Origin: an uncultured Alphaproteobacteria bacterium
Lineage (GTDB): Bacteria; Pseudomonadota; Alphaproteobacteria; Rhizobiales; Aestuariivirgaceae
NCBI GenBank assembly: GCA_937868035.1
Contig: CALMLK010000132.1
Span: forward strand, 1-10,464
Length of the DNA: 10,464 bases
Reading direction: 5' to 3'
In this document: positions 7,335 through 10,464 of the stretch, piece by piece
Position numbering within the stretch: the first letter of the stretch is position 1
Layout: each line of letters starts with the position of its first letter
Notes under the pieces: model-generated
What the model saw: only the letters and a program-made list of their open reading frames with translations
What the model was told of the DNA's origin: nothing
The model's database searches: none
Made by a program: the position numbers and the translations under genes

Positions 7335-8555
7335 ATGGCAAAGTTTGATTATGCGGGCGCCTTCACCGGGGCCATCGACAAGCTCCACGACGAAGGCCGC
7401 TACCGCGTCTTTGCGGAGCTGAGCCGCATCCGGGGCAAATTTCCTCGTGCGCTGTATCACACGGCGCGGGGAACGCGCGAAATTACGGTCTGGTGCTCGA
7501 ATGACTATCTGGGCATGGGGCAGCATCCCGAGGTGCTGGCGGCCATGCATGGGGCGCTGGATGAAGTGGGGGCAGGGTCTGGTGGCACGCGCAACATTGC
7601 GGGCACCACGCGATTCCATGTGGAACTGGAACAGGAACTGGCCGACCTGCACGGCAAGGACGCAGCGCTGCTGTTCAATTCCGGCTACATGGCCAATGCG
7701 GCAGGTCTGTCAACGCTGGCGAAGCTGCTGCCCGGGTGCGTGATCCTGTCGGACGCCAAGAACCATGCCTCGATGATCGATGGCATTCGCCAGGGCGGGT
7801 GTGAGCGTCACATCTGGAAGCATAACGATCTCAATGATTTGGAGCGGTTGCTGAAGGCGGTGCCTGAAGGGCGCCCGGTGATCATTGCCTTTGAGTCGGT
7901 CTACTCCATGGATGGCGACATCTCGCCCATGGCGGCAATCTGCGACCTGGCGGAGCGTTATGGCGCGCTGACCTACCTCGACGAAGTGCATGCCGTCGGC
8001 ATGTATGGCGCGCGCGGCGGCGGTGTCGCTGAACGCGATGGCCTGCTGGCGCGGATCGACGTGATCGAGGGCACACTGGCCAAGGCCTTCGGGCTGATGG
8101 GCGGCTATCTGGCAGCCGATGCGGCCGTGATCGATGCGATCCGCAGCCATGCGCCGGGGTTCATTTTCACGACATCCATTTCGCCCGTCATCGCGGCGGG
8201 GGCCACGGCCTCAATCCGTCACCTCAAGGCATCCTCGGTGGAGCGGCAGCAGCAGCAGAAGCATGCCCGGCTGCTGACGCGTGAACTTCAGGCCAGGGGC
8301 CTGCAAGTGATTGATACGCCGAGCCACATCGTTCCGGTGATGGTGGGTGATCCTGTCGCCTGCAAGTCGCTCACCGACCGGCTGCTGGCCGACCATGCGA
8401 TCTACGTGCAACCGATCAACTATCCGACCGTGCCCAAGGGCACTGAACGGATCCGCCTGACGCCCGGGCCTTTCCATGGCGAACTGGAAATTGCCCGGCT
8501 GGTGAAGGCGCTGGACCTGCTCTGGGGCGAGATGGGGCTGCGTCGCGCTGCATAA
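7335..8555 (+). CDS. hemA: 5-aminolevulinate synthase
   Basis: A PLP-dependent alpha-oxoamine synthase that condenses glycine with succinyl-CoA to 5-aminolevulinate, CoA and CO2, the first step of heme synthesis by the alphaproteobacterial (Shemin) route. The 406 residues match the family. [19 protein letters not shown] (81-99) is characteristic of ALA synthase rather than of KBL or BioF relatives. Cofactor residues are H144 (NHASMIDG), D216 and H219 (LDEVHAVG) and the Schiff-base K250 ([14 protein letters not shown]). FIFTTSISP and a C-terminal RIRLTPGP are also typical. An in-frame TAG at 7323 and the normal N-terminus fix the ATG at 7335. The nearest Shine-Dalgarno-like AAAGGG (7315-7320) is 14 bases away, unusually far, which hints at weak or controlled translation. 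It sits 52 bases behind ldtP, with which it may be co-transcribed, and 86 bases before glyA, whose product supplies glycine. The functional call is very safe. Confidence 0.96.
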   Translation: MAKFDYAGAFTGAIDKLHDEGRYRVFAELSRIRGKFPRALYHTARGTREITVWCSNDYLGMGQHPEVLAAMHGALDEVGAGSGGTRNIAGTTRFHVELEQELADLHGKDAALLFNSGYMANAAGLSTLAKLLPGCVILSDAKNHASMIDGIRQGGCERHIWKHNDLNDLERLLKAVPEGRPVIIAFESVYSMDGDISPMAAICDLAERYGALTYLDEVHAVGMYGARGGGVAERDGLLARIDVIEGTLAKAFGLMGGYLAADAAVIDAIRSHAPGFIFTTSISPVIAAGATASIRHLKASSVERQQQQKHARLLTRELQARGLQVIDTPSHIVPVMVGDPVACKSLTDRLLADHAIYVQPINYPTVPKGTERIRLTPGPFHGELEIARLVKALDLLWGEMGLRRAA

Positions 8556-8641
8556 GGGTGCATGTCGCAATTCGCAGTTCGCGGGCGGTGGGTTCCCTGT
8601 ATAGAACCCTCCACGATCCTCATTTCAGCGGAGATTCCACC

Positions 8642-9985
<1,344 letters not shown>

Positions 9986-10000
9986 GACAGACAGGCCAGA

Positions 10001-10087
10001 CCGTCATTCCGGCGCAGGCCGGAATCCAGTATCTTGCGAGTCGGCGGCGTTGCTGCCCCTGGACCCCGGCCTTCGCCGGGGCGACGG
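10001..10087. repeat. Inverted pair of REP-type palindromes (29-29-29 layout) between glyA and nrdR
   Basis: Two 29-base elements, 10001-10029 and 10059-10087, face each other across a 29-base spacer. After inversion 23 of 29 positions agree. Each folds alone into a stem of 7-8 bp with a 4-base loop (core GGC-GCAG-GCC or GGC-CTTC-GCC), flanked by CCGTC and CCAG ends. Elements of this look are common between genes in alphaproteobacterial genomes, and the pair layout resembles a REPIN/BIME. It may also act as a transcript-end stabiliser for glyA. Confidence 0.8.
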
Positions 10088-10107
10088 ATTTGGGAGTGTG
10101 ACCATTC

Positions 10108-10464
10108 ATGCGCTGCCCCTTTTGCGGGAATGCGGAAACGCAGGTGAAAGACAGCCGGGCGACGGAGGACAACTCCGCCATCCGGCGCAGACGTGCGTGC
10201 CCCGATTGCGGCGGGCGCTTCACCACGTTTGAGCGGGTGCAGCTTCGCGAACTCATGGTGCTGAAGAAATCCGGCCGGCGCGCGCCCTTTGACCGGGACA
10301 AGCTGATGCGCTCCGTGCAGATCGCACTCCGCAAGCGCCCGGTGGATGTCGACCGGGTGGAGCGCATGGTTTCCGGCATTGTGCGGCAACTGGAAAGCCT
10401 GGGCGAAAATGAAATCCGCTCCGAGCAGATCGGTGAGCTGGTCATGGAAGGGCTGAAGAACCTC
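10108..10464 (+). CDS. nrdR: Transcriptional repressor NrdR, 5' part
   Basis: NrdR is a zinc-finger and ATP-cone repressor that binds NrdR boxes before ribonucleotide reductase genes and senses ATP/dATP. The window holds 119 codons without a stop; the family is about 150-160 residues, so some 30-40 are missing. The zinc ribbon is MRCPFCG (C3, C6) and [14 protein letters not shown] (C31, C34), followed by the ATP-cone from about residue 48 ([18 protein letters not shown]). The ATG at 10108 gives the universal N-terminus. GGGAG at 10092-10096 is its ribosome site, 11 bases upstream and just 5 bases after the REP pair. It lies downstream of glyA on the same strand, an order I recall from other alphaproteobacteria, where ribD often follows. 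Whether glyA and nrdR share a transcript depends on whether the REP pair stops polymerase. Confidence 0.95.
   Translation, partial: MRCPFCGNAETQVKDSRATEDNSAIRRRRACPDCGGRFTTFERVQLRELMVLKKSGRRAPFDRDKLMRSVQIALRKRPVDVDRVERMVSGIVRQLESLGENEIRSEQIGELVMEGLKNL

Noticed and set aside
8245..8262. CAG repeat coding for four glutamines in hemA
   Set aside because: It is a very short tract in a variable surface region and not a meaningful repeat.
8556..8641. Glycine riboswitch or similar leader before glyA
   Set aside because: The gap is only 86 bases and shows no tandem aptamer features or conserved core.

Overview
The window looks like chromosomal DNA from a high-GC alphaproteobacterium, most likely of the Hyphomicrobiales (rhizobial) type. 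Three things point there: an ALA synthase (HemA) of the alphaproteobacterial glycine route to heme, a HemB with the Asp-type metal site usual in this class, and a MarR regulator next to an L,D-transpeptidase, as in the ldtR-ldtP pair described from Liberibacter and Sinorhizobium. I recall the order bpt, hemB, ldtR, ldtP, glyA, nrdR from rhizobial genomes. The species cannot be named from the sequence.

Layout. 1-434 (-) is the 5' part of bpt (aspartate/glutamate leucyltransferase). 546-1418 (+) is a 3-hydroxyisobutyrate-dehydrogenase-family reductase, convergent with hemB at 1423-2424 (-). 2478-3296 (-) encodes a secreted extensin-like protein. 3435-4265 (+) encodes an unrecognised secreted protein that appears to hold two copies of one Cys-bounded domain. 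4481-4996 (+) is ldtR and 5255-7282 (+) is ldtP, followed by hemA (7335-8555, +), glyA (8642-9985, +) and the start of nrdR (10108-10464, +). The gaps hold a terminator after ldtR, inverted repeats around the ldtR promoter and start codon, TTTGAC half-sites before both ldtR and ldtP, a structured element before ldtP, and a REP-type inverted pair between glyA and nrdR.

How the genes fit together. Two themes are interleaved. The first is tetrapyrrole and one-carbon metabolism: GlyA makes glycine, HemA condenses glycine with succinyl-CoA to ALA, and HemB joins two ALA into porphobilinogen. The second is the cell envelope: LdtP is a periplasmic L,D-transpeptidase, LdtR is its probable regulator, and the extensin-like protein and the two-domain secreted protein lie alongside. 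NrdR (ribonucleotide reductase repressor) and Bpt (N-degron tagging) are housekeeping genes at the edges.

No wholly new system is evident. The best leads are the LdtR operator candidates, the Cys-x46-Cys duplicated secreted protein, the lysine/alanine-rich tails on two unrelated neighbours (LdtP C-terminus and GlyA N-terminus), and the REP pair with compensatory stem changes. I saw no tRNA, rRNA, CRISPR, insertion sequence, attachment site or replication origin.
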